NCBI RefSeq assembly: GCF_011751765.2
Contig: NZ_CP061169.1
Span: 3,410,001-3,474,000, forward strand
Length of the DNA: 64,000 nucleotides
From: Paramicrobacterium chengjingii
GTDB lineage: Bacteria > Actinomycetota > Actinomycetes > Actinomycetales > Microbacteriaceae
Direction: 5' to 3'
In this document: one piece after another, positions 1-8,175 of the stretch
Position numbering within the stretch: position 1 is the first letter of the stretch
Layout: each line of letters opens with the position of its first letter
The notes under the pieces: model-generated
What the model saw: only the letters and a program-made list of their open reading frames with translations
Told to the model about the DNA's origin: nothing
Database searches by the model: none
Program-made: the position numbers and the translations under genes

Positions 1-181
1 CGTGCCCCAGCGCCTGAAAGAGGTCAAAAAGTTTGGACGCTTCAGATGTCGGCTTTCCCGCTTCAACATCTGCCACGAACGACCGAGAGACGTGCGCCTT
101 GCGCGCAAGCTCGGTTTGAGTCCATCCGCGTCGTTCGCGGAGATCACGAACCACCGAAGCCGCTTCTCGCATTGTAAGCAT
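1..181 (-). CDS. XRE/HipB-type HTH regulator, 3' end cut by window edge
   Basis: The minus strand from 181 reads 60 codons beginning MLTMREAAS and running off the left edge. It contains a typical lambda-repressor-like helix-turn-helix: the stretch RGWTQTELARKAHVSRSFV at about residues 19-37, followed by DVEAGKPTSEASKLFDLFQALG. This spacing is characteristic of HipB-like antitoxins and small XRE repressors that precede a HipA kinase or another partner gene. The partner would lie outside the window and was not seen. A second Met codon at 172 is an alternative start. Three copies of a palindromic site lie just upstream (202-274), as expected for an autoregulated operon head. The family call is from sequence; the toxin-antitoxin role is inference. 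Confidence 0.75.
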   Translation of the reverse strand, partial: MLTMREAASVVRDLRERRGWTQTELARKAHVSRSFVADVEAGKPTSEASKLFDLFQALGH

Positions 182-201
182 CGACGCTCCACCACCCCGT
201 C

Positions 202-274
202 TTGTCTCCGTACGGAGATAATCTCGTTTGTCGCCGTACGACTACATTCTATCGTTGTCGTCGTACGGCGACAA
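202..274. promoter_or_regulatory. Three tandem CCGTACGG-centred operators
   Basis: Three 20-bp near-palindromes at 202-221, 228-247 and 255-274 share the form TTGTCKCCGTACGRMGACAA. The third, TTGTCGTCGTACGGCGACAA, is symmetric except at one base pair. The first is symmetric around TCTCCGTACGGAGA. Centres are 26-27 bp apart (about 2.5 helical turns). They fill the space between the XRE gene and the nucleoside hydrolase end, so they probably bind the XRE protein cooperatively. Confidence 0.7.
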
Positions 275-328
275 GCATGGGGCTCGCAACGTTGGATAGC
301 TGAAAGAGGTTCGCAACCAAACTGACAA

Positions 329-1309
329 TCAGGCGCCGTTCGCCTCGAGTGACGGCGCCGTCAGGCTGAGCAGTCGCTCGACCATGTGCGGAGCAAGCGT
401 GCCCTCCGTCTCGAGAACGACGCGCACGTTGGCGCCGTCACGGTCGACGGGCCCCAGCCGCTGGCCCCGCAGGTCGCAGACGGTCTGCCCGCGGCCCGGT
501 CCATCAGTGACATCCACCTCGACGGGCACCGCCGGTGCGACGCGCGGCAGCATCCCGCCCACGGCGATGGCCGCGGCCAGGGGGTCATGCAGGGCACTGC
601 AGCGACGGCCGTACTCCGCGACATAGAAGTCAAAGTAGTAGTCGAGGGCGGCGCCCACCGCGCGCACGATTGGAGCCTCAGCCGCGCATAGGCGCTCGCG
701 CTCGGTTTCGTCGATCACGTTGGCGAGCGTCGTGTCGAGCGGCACGAGAGTGACAGGCCAGGATGCTGTGACCACAGCCTGCGCGGCCTCGGGATCGTGG
801 GCGATGTTCGCCTCGGCAAGCGGCGTGATGTTGCCGGGCACGAGTGCGGCACCGCCCATTACCGTCACCTGTGTCACGCGACTGGCCAACTCGGCGTCGC
901 GCTCGAGGGCGAGAGCCAGGTTCGTCAGCGGTCCGACAGCGATGATCTCGAGTGTGCCATCGTGCTCGTGCGAAAGACGGAGCAGCAGGTCGGCAGCATC
1001 CTCGTCAATCGCTGTCGCCGTTGTCTCGGGAAGCTCGATGTCGCCGATGCCGTTCGCGCCGTGCACGTGGGGCGCACCACCCGCGAACTGGCCCACAAGC
1101 GGATCATTCTCGCCCACGGCGACGGGCACGTCAGTGCGCTCGGCGAGCGCGAGCAGGCGCAGCGTGTTCTGCACTCCCTGCGCCGCGCTGACGTTGCCGT
1201 GCACACCGCCGATGCCGACGAGCTCGATCTCAGGCGACGCCAAAAGATAGGCGAGGGCCATCGAATCGTCGACGCCGGTGTCGCAGTCGAAGTAGACAGG
1301 ACGGGTCAT
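329..1309 (-). CDS. Nucleoside hydrolase (inosine/uridine-preferring family)
   Basis: A 326-residue protein that should hydrolyse the N-glycosidic bond of ribonucleosides, releasing ribose and base in the cytoplasm. The N-terminus carries the family Ca2+ and ribose-binding motif DCDTGVDD (residues 8-15). HGN occurs near residue 40, a GPLTNLA segment mid-protein, and HDPLAA near the C-terminus, all in the family order. Length is usual. The start at 1309 follows AAGGAACCACC. The frame stays open further upstream, but that part overlaps the MFS gene and has no family similarity. It lies 43 nt downstream of the MFS transporter on the same strand and opposite a GntR-ribokinase pair, so the released ribose has an obvious local kinase. 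The exact nucleoside preference is not readable. Confidence 0.9.
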   Translation of the reverse strand: MTRPVYFDCDTGVDDSMALAYLLASPEIELVGIGGVHGNVSAAQGVQNTLRLLALAERTDVPVAVGENDPLVGQFAGGAPHVHGANGIGDIELPETTATAIDEDAADLLLRLSHEHDGTLEIIAVGPLTNLALALERDAELASRVTQVTVMGGAALVPGNITPLAEANIAHDPEAAQAVVTASWPVTLVPLDTTLANVIDETERERLCAAEAPIVRAVGAALDYYFDFYVAEYGRRCSALHDPLAAAIAVGGMLPRVAPAVPVEVDVTDGPGRGQTVCDLRGQRLGPVDRDGANVRVVLETEGTLAPHMVERLLSLTAPSLEANGA

Positions 1310-1352
1310 GGTGGTTCCTTCCACGTTGCGTGAGTGAGGGTGAGCGGTGCGC

Positions 1353-2780
1353 TCAGTCGCGATTCGGTGCTTCTTTGAGAATGAAGCTCGCCACGAGCGC
1401 CAGCACAGTGATGACGACAGAGATCCAGAGCGCGAGAGTGTACCCGCCGATGCCTCCTGACCCGACGTACGGGGCGACGATTGCGATGCCGAGACTTGCT
1501 CCAATGCCAAACCCGGCACTGTTCATGCTGGGCAATGCCGAGGGTGCCTCGACGGGCGACTGAATGACGCCGAGACCGTTCGACGTCGTGAGGACCAAGC
1601 CATTGTAGGCGACGCCGAGCACGGCGATCATGGCGAACACGATCCACTGACTCTGCGGGAACAGGGTGATGACGACGAGTGCGGCGAGACAGATCACAAG
1701 ACCGAAGCGAAGGATGCTGACCCAGCCGATCCTCGCGGCGAGCCACCCGGCGAAGGGCGCCGCCGCCAGCCCGATCAGCGCGGGTGGAGCGAGGAACATC
1801 AGGGCGCTCGTCGCCGCGTTCATGCCGAACCCAATCTCGGAGTCTTGACTGAGCATCACCACAGTGAAGTTGATGACGGCGAACACGCTCGAGAGCGTGA
1901 GAACCGTGGTGGCGATCACCGGCCATACCTGGCGCGACCGTAGGTGTTCGACGGCGATGAGGGGTGTCGTGCGGCGCTTCTCAATGAACACGAATACGGC
2001 GAACGCGAGGATCGTCCCGACCAGAAATGCGATGCTGAGTGGCGCGAACCAGCCCTGCGCGCCGCCGGTTGACACAAAGTAGGTGATGCCGATAAGCCCA
2101 AATGAGAGGGCCGCGGCGCCCCACCAGTCCATTTTTCCCGTGGATGCCGCGCCCGTGTCTTTCGGCGCGGTCAACCACACGCACACGAGGGCGAGTACGC
2201 CGACGATGAAGATCACCACGAAGAGCGAGCGGAATCCGAACGCGTCGGTCAGCAGTCCCCCGATCCAGCCGTCGACCCCGCCGACACCTCCGTTGATGGC
2301 GGTGAGCACACCCAGCATCGTGCCGAACATCTTCTTTGTCAGCGATTCGTTGAGAATCACGTACGACAGCTGGAAAGCTGCGCTTGAGGCGCCCTGAAGC
2401 ACACGGCCGACTAGAAGAATCTGCAGGTTCGGCGCGAAGAGGCACAGGAGAGTGCCGACGGAGAGGATGCCAAGCACGATCAGCAGCCCACGCTTGCGCC
2501 CGATGAAATCACTCCATCGGGCGAGCAGAACTCCGCCGACCGCCCCGGCGAGAAAGAACAGTGATGACACCTGCGACACCGAGTCAATGTCGACGCCGAG
2601 CGTTCGAGCCATGTCGGGCAGGGCAGGGGTGATCATGCTGGCGTTGAGCTGAAATGCGACAACGGCGAGAATCAGCGTAGCGACAAGGCCGATCGCTCGA
2701 CGCCCGTGAAGCTTTCCATCACCGCTCGGATTCGGGGCGACGGATGCCGCTCCCGACGGGGAGGTTCGAGTTGATGACAT
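1353..2780 (-). CDS. MFS transporter, probable nucleoside uptake
   Basis: A 475-residue multi-spanning protein with about 14 hydrophobic segments, starting at 35-40 (LILAVVAFQLNASMI). The MFS signature is in the first cytoplasmic loop (RWSDFIGRKRG), and GRVLQGASSAAF matches the drug:H+ antiporter type motif C region. The start at 2780 has AAAGGAG eight bases upstream. It forms an operon with the nucleoside hydrolase, so import of a nucleoside is a reasonable inference even though the family subgroup resembles drug exporters. Its promoter region holds the GntR-type palindrome at 2847-2871. Confidence 0.85.
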   Translation of the reverse strand: MSSTRTSPSGAASVAPNPSGDGKLHGRRAIGLVATLILAVVAFQLNASMITPALPDMARTLGVDIDSVSQVSSLFFLAGAVGGVLLARWSDFIGRKRGLLIVLGILSVGTLLCLFAPNLQILLVGRVLQGASSAAFQLSYVILNESLTKKMFGTMLGVLTAINGGVGGVDGWIGGLLTDAFGFRSLFVVIFIVGVLALVCVWLTAPKDTGAASTGKMDWWGAAALSFGLIGITYFVSTGGAQGWFAPLSIAFLVGTILAFAVFVFIEKRRTTPLIAVEHLRSRQVWPVIATTVLTLSSVFAVINFTVVMLSQDSEIGFGMNAATSALMFLAPPALIGLAAAPFAGWLAARIGWVSILRFGLVICLAALVVITLFPQSQWIVFAMIAVLGVAYNGLVLTTSNGLGVIQSPVEAPSALPSMNSAGFGIGASLGIAIVAPYVGSGGIGGYTLALWISVVITVLALVASFILKEAPNRD

Positions 2781-2846
2781 GGAAAGACTCCTTTGTCTGA
2801 AGGGTAGGGGCGGATGCCGGAGAGGATCCCGTGCGCAACTAGTATG

Positions 2847-2871
2847 ATGTTATACCTCTCGGGTACAACAT
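2847..2871. promoter_or_regulatory. GntR-type operator between divergent genes
   Basis: A 25-bp inverted repeat with arms ATGTTATACC and GGTACAACAT around a 5-bp centre. Nine of ten arm positions are complementary. It sits between the MFS start (2780) and the GntR start (2938), where a repressor would control both directions. Confidence 0.7.
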
Positions 2872-2937
2872 GTGCAAGGCGACCTGTTCTGATTGAATGG
2901 AGCCGACGCAGAAACGCGACCGGATGCAAGGAGCAGG

Positions 2938-3723
2938 ATGACGCGAATGGATGAGTTCCTCGCGGAACCGCTCACGACGACAGTCGGGCAGCCACTGCGT
3001 GTTGCTGCATACACGCGCATCACGCGGGGAATCCGCGACGGCGTCTTTCCCCTGGGTTCAGCACTCCCCCGCGAAACCGAGCTCGGCACCTCGCTCGGGG
3101 TGAGCCGAACGGTGATTCGCGAAGCACTCATGCTGCTTGAGGAAGACGGGCTCATTACCACCCGGCGCGGAGTCGGCCGGTTTGTGACCGCCTCCACTCC
3201 CAAGGTCGGACTCGAAGATCTGCGTCCGTTCGAGGTAGCTCTCGCAAATACGGAGCATCCGATCACCGTGAAACCGACAACCTTTGTGATGCAGCCGAAC
3301 ACCGACTTCGTGTCGAGCAACCTCAACCTCGACCCTGAGGCAAACACCTGGTTTCGCGAGAGCGTGCTTTCCCGCGCAGACGAGCCGATTGCCATCGTGC
3401 AGGAGCATCTCCCCGCTGGCCGGTACCTCAGCGACATCAGCCCGGCGATCGCCTCGAGTTTTCAGCACGCCGCAGAGCAGAACGCAACGCTGTTCGCTGG
3501 ACTGCTCGAACGCTGCGGCCCCATATTTTCAGCAAGCTCGTGCCAGATCACGCCGAGTGTCGTCGGTGTTTCCCGGGGCAAGCAACTCGGCCTTGCTGCA
3601 TCCGATCCCGTCATCATCCTGACGCAGGTGATCGAGCACGATGCGACGCCTGTCTACCTGGCGAAGTGCATCGTCTCGTCGCGCGTCGGCCATCTCACCG
3701 TCATTCAAACCCCGTCAAACTGA
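2938..3723 (+). CDS. GntR/HutC-family transcriptional regulator
   Basis: A 261-residue regulator. The N-terminal winged helix spans about residues 20-85 (ITRGIRDGVFPLGSALPRE, then LGVSRTVIREALMLLEEDG and a wing ending RRGVGRFV). The rest matches a UTRA effector domain, including the NLDPEANTWFRESVLSRAD and PIAIVQEHLPAGRY segments. The ATG at 2938 is preceded by AAGGAG; an upstream TTG at 2893 is in frame but lacks such a site. Ribokinase follows after 12 nt. The effector is probably a nucleoside, ribose or a phosphate of it, inferred from the neighbours. Confidence 0.88.
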   Translation: MTRMDEFLAEPLTTTVGQPLRVAAYTRITRGIRDGVFPLGSALPRETELGTSLGVSRTVIREALMLLEEDGLITTRRGVGRFVTASTPKVGLEDLRPFEVALANTEHPITVKPTTFVMQPNTDFVSSNLNLDPEANTWFRESVLSRADEPIAIVQEHLPAGRYLSDISPAIASSFQHAAEQNATLFAGLLERCGPIFSASSCQITPSVVGVSRGKQLGLAASDPVIILTQVIEHDATPVYLAKCIVSSRVGHLTVIQTPSN

Positions 3724-3735
3724 CCAGAGGAATCC

Positions 3736-4578
3736 ATGGCACTCGACATCGATCTCACCGTCGTCGGCAGCATCAACGCAGACATCACAGCTGTCACCGA
3801 GCGCTTGCCCGGCGCGGGCGAGACCGTCGGAGGTGGGCGCCTTACGCGCAATGCCGGAGGCAAGGGTGCCAACCAGGCAGCCGCGGCTGCGCGGCTCGGA
3901 GCCCGCACCCGCATGGTCGGGGCTGTGGGAACGGATGCCGAAGCCGAGGCCATGCGACGGGCGCTCGGCTCGGCCGGCGTCGATCTTACGCACGTGGCGG
4001 CGATTGATGGCGAGACGGGTACGGCGCTGATCATGGTGGATGCTGCAGGCGAGAACCAGATCGCCGTGTGCGAGGGCGCCAACGCCCACGTCTCGATCGA
4101 GGGCGTCGATTTCCCCGAGAACGACACGGTGCTGGCGCAGCTCGAGATCTCGCTCGACACTGTCAGCGAGCTCGCACGGCGCTGCCGCGGCTATTTCGCC
4201 CTGAACGCGGCGCCGGCGATGCCCCTGCCCGCCGAACTCATCGAGCGCGCCGATCTGATCATTGTGAACGAGACAGAGTACGAGCTCATTCCCGAGCTGA
4301 AGGATGCCGCCCTCGTCGCCGTGACGTACGGGTCGAAGGGCGCTGCCATGCTCGAGAGAGGCACGCAGGTGGCGTTCGCGGATGCTGTCACGACGACGCC
4401 CGTCAACACCGTTGGCGCTGGCGATGCGTTCTGTGCAGCGCTCACGATCGCGCTGCGCAGTGGGCTGTCATATGGCAGCGCGCTGCAGGCCGCGAATGCC
4501 GTGGGAGCCGCAGTCGTTAAGGATCCTGCGGCGCAGCCCGCACTTCAATCGCTCGAGCACTACGTCTCCGCTGAATAA
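3736..4578 (+). CDS. rbsK: Ribokinase-like PfkB-family kinase
   Basis: A 280-residue PfkB-family sugar kinase expected to phosphorylate D-ribose to ribose 5-phosphate with ATP. Both PfkB signatures are present: NAGGKGANQAAAAARLGA near residue 40, and the catalytic NTVGAGDAF with the base Asp near residue 230. The motif VGSINADI opens the protein, as in ribokinases. It is slightly shorter than typical RbsK (about 305). It is co-transcribed with the GntR gene and opposite the nucleoside hydrolase, giving a short pathway from nucleoside to ribose 5-phosphate. Confidence 0.85.
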   Translation: MALDIDLTVVGSINADITAVTERLPGAGETVGGGRLTRNAGGKGANQAAAAARLGARTRMVGAVGTDAEAEAMRRALGSAGVDLTHVAAIDGETGTALIMVDAAGENQIAVCEGANAHVSIEGVDFPENDTVLAQLEISLDTVSELARRCRGYFALNAAPAMPLPAELIERADLIIVNETEYELIPELKDAALVAVTYGSKGAAMLERGTQVAFADAVTTTPVNTVGAGDAFCAALTIALRSGLSYGSALQAANAVGAAVVKDPAAQPALQSLEHYVSAE

Positions 4579-4636
4579 GACGCCTCTCAAGACATCGCGC
4601 TGCCTTTGGGAGCCGGTGCGCACTGGCCGCACAAAT

Positions 4637-4692
4637 CGGGGATCAACTTTTGCTATCCCCACTGGGTTTGGCATAGCAAAAGTTGGTCCCCA
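4637..4692. repeat. 56-bp palindromic intergenic repeat, copy A
   Basis: Left arm CGGGGATCAACTTTTGCTAT (4637-4656) and right arm ATAGCAAAAGTTGGTCCCCA (4673-4692) form a roughly 19-bp stem around a 16-nt loop, CCCCACTGGGTTTGGC. The same structure recurs at 16531, 20321 and 22951 with the same total length. It lies between the convergent ribokinase and sugar-binding-protein genes, past the latter's terminator. Confidence 0.9.
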
Positions 4693-4738
4693 ATCGGTGG
4701 CACCACGACAAGTCGCGATGACCCTCATCTGCACCCAT

Positions 4739-4771
4739 CGGGGCACCCGCCCGATTCAAGTGGGCGCCCCG
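4739..4771 (-). terminator. GC-rich hairpin after the sugar-binding protein
   Basis: CGGGGC pairs with GCCCCG, extended inward by CCC/GGG, beginning 14 nt past the minus-strand stop at 4785. There is no T tract, as is common for terminators in this sequence. Confidence 0.6.
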
Positions 4772-4784
4772 AAACGTGGCTCAG

Positions 4785-5885
4785 TCAGAGACCGACGTCT
4801 TCCGCGTCGATGAACCCTGAGTCGATGAGCTTCGTCTGCACATCGTCCTTAGTCACGACGAGCGGGGTCAGAACGAAGGCCGGAACGACCTTTTTGCCGT
4901 TGTCATAGGTCTCTGTGTCGGTGGTCTCGGGCACATCCCCAGCGATGATCGATTGGATCATCTGAAAAACACGGTCCCCGAGCTCTCTCGTATCTTTGAG
5001 AACAGTCATCGATTGCTTGCCGTCGAGAATTGCCTTCACGTTTGCCTTATCGGCATCCTGCCCTGTGATGATCGGATACTCGTCTCCCGGCGAGTAGCTT
5101 GCCGAATTCAGCGATGCGATTATTCCGATCGCCAAGCTGTCATTGGGAGACAGAATCGCGTCAACCTTGTCGCTGCCGGTATAGAACGATGACAGTCGGT
5201 TGTCCATTTCGGCCTGTGCCTTATCTGACGCCCACCCCGGGATGCCGATCGAGGCCCAGTCCTTGTTAGAAGCAGGGGACTTACCAGAACGAACGACGAG
5301 CTGTCCATTCTCAACGTAGGGCAGCAGAACGTCCCAGGCACCCGAGAAGAAAAAGCCGGCGTTCGGGTCATCGGGGCTTCCCGTGAAGGGTTCGAAGTTG
5401 AAGGGACCGGCACCGTCGGCAAGCCCGAGCTGCTCCTCGATGTACTTACCCTGAAGCTCACCGACCTGGAAGTTGTCGAACGTGGCGAGGTAGTCAACGT
5501 TCTCGGTCCCCTCGATGAGCCGGTCATATGAGATGACAACGGCATCCTGCTTTTTTGCCTGGTCGAGAACCGGGCCGAGTGCTTCGCCGTCGATCGGGGC
5601 GATGACGAGCACCTGCGCACCGCCGGCAATCTGGTTCTGAATCTGGCTGATCTGCTGGCTCGTCTTGTTATCTGCGTACTGCAGATCAACGGTGCAGTCC
5701 GCCTCCTCGAGCTGCTTCTGCAACTGCTCTCCGTCATTGATCCAACGCTCAAGACTGCGCGTCGGCATAGAGATGCCCACATTGCAGTCGCCATTGGCGC
5801 TCGCGTCCGACGAACACGCGGCGAGGGATAACATAAATCCCCCAACCGCCACCGCAGCCGCGATCTTTCGAATCTTCGATACCAA
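4785..5885 (-). CDS. Sugar ABC transporter substrate-binding lipoprotein (ChvE/XylF-like)
   Basis: A 366-residue periplasmic-binding-protein-like lipoprotein. The signal segment MVSKIRKIAAAVAVGGFML leads into the lipobox LAAC, after which the mature protein begins CSSDAS. The mature part follows the xylose/ChvE group: IGISMPT-like opening (VGISMPTRSLERW), YADNKTSQQISQIQNQIAGG, VISYDRLI, AILSPNDSLAIGII and ITGQDADKANVKAI. The start chosen is TTG at 5885, preceded by GGGAGGAAAG; the frame is open further upstream without a signal sequence. No ATPase or permease of this type lies beside it, so it is an orphan here. It is divergent from the SDR-LacI operon and shares the LacI-type operators. Confidence 0.88.
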   Translation of the reverse strand: MVSKIRKIAAAVAVGGFMLSLAACSSDASANGDCNVGISMPTRSLERWINDGEQLQKQLEEADCTVDLQYADNKTSQQISQIQNQIAGGAQVLVIAPIDGEALGPVLDQAKKQDAVVISYDRLIEGTENVDYLATFDNFQVGELQGKYIEEQLGLADGAGPFNFEPFTGSPDDPNAGFFFSGAWDVLLPYVENGQLVVRSGKSPASNKDWASIGIPGWASDKAQAEMDNRLSSFYTGSDKVDAILSPNDSLAIGIIASLNSASYSPGDEYPIITGQDADKANVKAILDGKQSMTVLKDTRELGDRVFQMIQSIIAGDVPETTDTETYDNGKKVVPAFVLTPLVVTKDDVQTKLIDSGFIDAEDVGL

Positions 5886-6032
5886 TTGCTTTCCTCCCTG
5901 AATGCAATCGCTCAACGGGGCAGCTTCGTGCCTCGCCGTAACGGTTGAGGTGGTCGTCTCGGTGCCTTGGCACACGGCGACCGCTCTGTGTTTGAGCGCC
6001 ACTGCAACGCTCTCGAGACACTATTACACAAA

Positions 6033-6146
6033 TGTTAGCGCTGCCACTAGCCCTGTTCGCAAAATCCCGTCGAAAATAATGGCAGATGATCACGCGCTTG
6101 ACTCTGCTCAGTTATTGCCTCTACTCTGAGAAAGGCAGCGCTGCCA
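6033..6146. promoter_or_regulatory. Two LacI-type operators exactly 100 bp apart
   Basis: The site TGTTAGCGCTGCCA (6033-6046) and the site AGGCAGCGCTGCCA (6133-6146) both carry the CG-centred symmetry of LacI/GalR operators. The second contains the perfect palindrome GGCAGCGCTGCC. They lie in the 325-bp space between the divergent sugar-binding lipoprotein (start 5885) and the SDR (start 6211). The operon's own LacI gene at 12551 is the likely ligand. The spacing would suit looping. Confidence 0.65.
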
Positions 6147-6210
6147 TCTGAACTTTCAGACGGCCACGAACCAGCGCTGATCAGCCACCCACCACAATCT
6201 GAGGAGTGGA

Positions 6211-6978
6211 ATGCACGGGTCAGTAGCTCATTCCGACCGCCGCGAGTCTGCCATCGTCACTGGAGCGGCCGGAGCTCTCGGACGCGCAACGGCGCTCAGG
6301 CTCGGGCACGACGGATTCGCTGTCGGAATTCTCGACCTCCCAGGCGACGAGCTCTCCGAGACAGCATCCCAGTTGGCGTCGGCCGGTATTGCGCATCACG
6401 TGCTCGAGGTCGATCTTCGTGACACGGATGCGATCGCCGCAGCACTTCGTGACGCGGACGAAGCCATCGGGCCACTTGCCGCGCTCGTGAACAACGCAGC
6501 AATCTACCCGTCACGCGCGTTCCTCGACATTCCGATCGACGAGTACGACGATGTCGTGGCGGTGAATCAGCGTGCCTATTTCGCTGCGGCTCAGACCGCA
6601 GCGCGGCTCATGGCACCGCACAAACGCGGAGCCATCGTCAACGTCGGCTCCATCACGTGGCACGGCGGTTGGTCGAACCTGGCCAGCTACATCTCCACAA
6701 AGGGAGCCGCCGTCGCTCTGACTCGCGCCCTGTCACGTGAGCTCGGGACGCACGGCATACGTGTGAACGCCGTGGCGCCCGGCGCATTCCCCACGAAGGC
6801 GGAGAGCATTCAGGGCGACCAGCAGGAATACAGCCGCTTCGTCATCGAGCACCAGGCACTCAAGCGCCGAGGCAACCCTGCCGAGTTTGCTGCAGTCGTG
6901 TCGTTCCTCGTTGGAGACGATTCGAGCTTCGTGACGGGACAGACCATCAACATCGATGGCGGATGGGTGATGGAGTAA
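6211..6978 (+). CDS. SDR-family NAD(P)-dependent oxidoreductase
   Basis: A 255-residue classical short-chain dehydrogenase. The cofactor motif TGAAGALG is at 17-24 and NNAA at 94-97. The catalytic triad is Ser147, Tyr160 and Lys164 (GSITWHGGWSNLASYISTK). VAPGAF follows the active site, and the end GQTINIDGGW is the usual C-terminal signature. It has a good ribosome site (GAGGAG) before the ATG. It is the first gene of the operon that ends with LacI at 13612. Oxidation of a sugar or sugar acid is the natural guess given the sugar-binding protein opposite and the DUF4432 gene next to it, but the substrate cannot be read. Confidence 0.9.
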   Translation: MHGSVAHSDRRESAIVTGAAGALGRATALRLGHDGFAVGILDLPGDELSETASQLASAGIAHHVLEVDLRDTDAIAAALRDADEAIGPLAALVNNAAIYPSRAFLDIPIDEYDDVVAVNQRAYFAAAQTAARLMAPHKRGAIVNVGSITWHGGWSNLASYISTKGAAVALTRALSRELGTHGIRVNAVAPGAFPTKAESIQGDQQEYSRFVIEHQALKRRGNPAEFAAVVSFLVGDDSSFVTGQTINIDGGWVME

Positions 6979-6983
6979 CAGCG

Positions 6984-8102
6984 ATGAATATCTTCGGACA
7001 TGACCTGTCAGAACTCGAACTGCGTCGCCGCGTCGGCGACACTGCTGCGGCAGGCGGACTGCGACACATCGTTCTCGACAACGGAACTGAACGTGGCGTC
7101 AGAGCGATCGAGCTGCGAAGCGCGGCGGGGCTTGAGATCGATATTCTGATCGACCGCGCCCTCGACCTTGGAAATGCGCGGTTCAAAGGCGTTCCCTTCG
7201 GGTGGCGCTCCGGCAACGGCTACCGCCATCCTGGCCTTCACGAGAACAACGATGAAGACGGATTGTCATGGCTGCGCGCCATTGACGGACTGCTTGTCTC
7301 TGCTGGCCTCGATCACACGCTCTTTGGCGTGGAAGTCGATGCATCGGAGTACGCTTACCCTCCCCGCAAGTCGGTGAAACACGGTTTGCATGGGCGCCTC
7401 ACCGGGATTCCCGGGCACTTGCTCGAAGCTCGCGAGGTATGGACAGACGACACATGTGTTCTTCGCATCTCGGGCGAGGTCGTGCAAGCAACTATGTTCG
7501 GCGAGCATCTGAAACTCACGCGAACGATTGAGATCGATCTCGACGGCACGGAGATTCGCCTTTACGACCGAGTCGAAAACCTCGGCTTCGAGCGCACACC
7601 CCACATGTACCTGTACCACCTGAACTTCGGGTGGCCTCTCGTTGATGTCGGCACTGAGTTCGTGGCTCCGATTCGGCGGCACACGTGGCAGTCCGATTCC
7701 GTGGCCGAACAAGACATCCCCTACCGAGTCATGCCCGAGCCTCAACGCTCCGCTCAGGAGCAGGTATTCGAGCACGAACTCGTCACAGATGACGAGGGGA
7801 ATCATCGGGTGGCACTGATTACGAGCGACGGGCAGCGTGGCATAGAGCTGTCATGGGATGCCCAAACGATGCCGTACTTCTTCGAATGGCAGAACCTGCG
7901 CGACGGCCAATACGCCCTTGGCCTTGAACCGTCAAGCCATCGCGTCGGCGGAGAAGCAGCTGCACGGGCAGATGGGTCGATGACGTGGCTTGAACACGGC
8001 GAAGATCGCCACTACCGCACAACAATTCGGGTACTCGACGGGACGAGCGAGACAGAAGCATCCCGTGCACGAATCCGTGCGGTCTCAGGGCAGCCGGACT
8101 AA
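6984..8102 (+). CDS. DUF4432 aldose-1-epimerase-like protein
   Basis: A 372-residue protein of the DUF4432 group, which has the galactose mutarotase beta-sandwich fold. Recognisable parts are RALDLGNARFKGVPFGWRS near residue 55, GLHGRLTGIPGH near 140 and HMYLYHLNFGWPLV near 205, with PYFFEWQNLRDGQYALGLEP toward the end. The start at 6984, five nt after the SDR stop, has GGAG in the preceding stop region; an in-frame ATG at 6963 overlaps the SDR. Members often sit in sugar-catabolic operons and presumably act on a sugar anomer; no reaction is established from sequence. Confidence 0.82.
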   Translation: MNIFGHDLSELELRRRVGDTAAAGGLRHIVLDNGTERGVRAIELRSAAGLEIDILIDRALDLGNARFKGVPFGWRSGNGYRHPGLHENNDEDGLSWLRAIDGLLVSAGLDHTLFGVEVDASEYAYPPRKSVKHGLHGRLTGIPGHLLEAREVWTDDTCVLRISGEVVQATMFGEHLKLTRTIEIDLDGTEIRLYDRVENLGFERTPHMYLYHLNFGWPLVDVGTEFVAPIRRHTWQSDSVAEQDIPYRVMPEPQRSAQEQVFEHELVTDDEGNHRVALITSDGQRGIELSWDAQTMPYFFEWQNLRDGQYALGLEPSSHRVGGEAAARADGSMTWLEHGEDRHYRTTIRVLDGTSETEASRARIRAVSGQPD

Positions 8103-8175
8103 CGACGGCACGACAGACAACCTCAGGGCACAATGCTCCGCGTCCCCACCGGGACGCGCTATGAAAGGAAGAGCT

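Noticed and set aside
2893..2937. TTG start extending the GntR gene
   Set aside because: No ribosome site, and the added residues lack family similarity; ATG 2938 has AAGGAG.
7990..8175. Upstream extension of the CoA-transferase frame
   Set aside because: Overlaps the DUF4432 gene in another frame; the GTG at 8176 has a ribosome site and begins the conserved domain.
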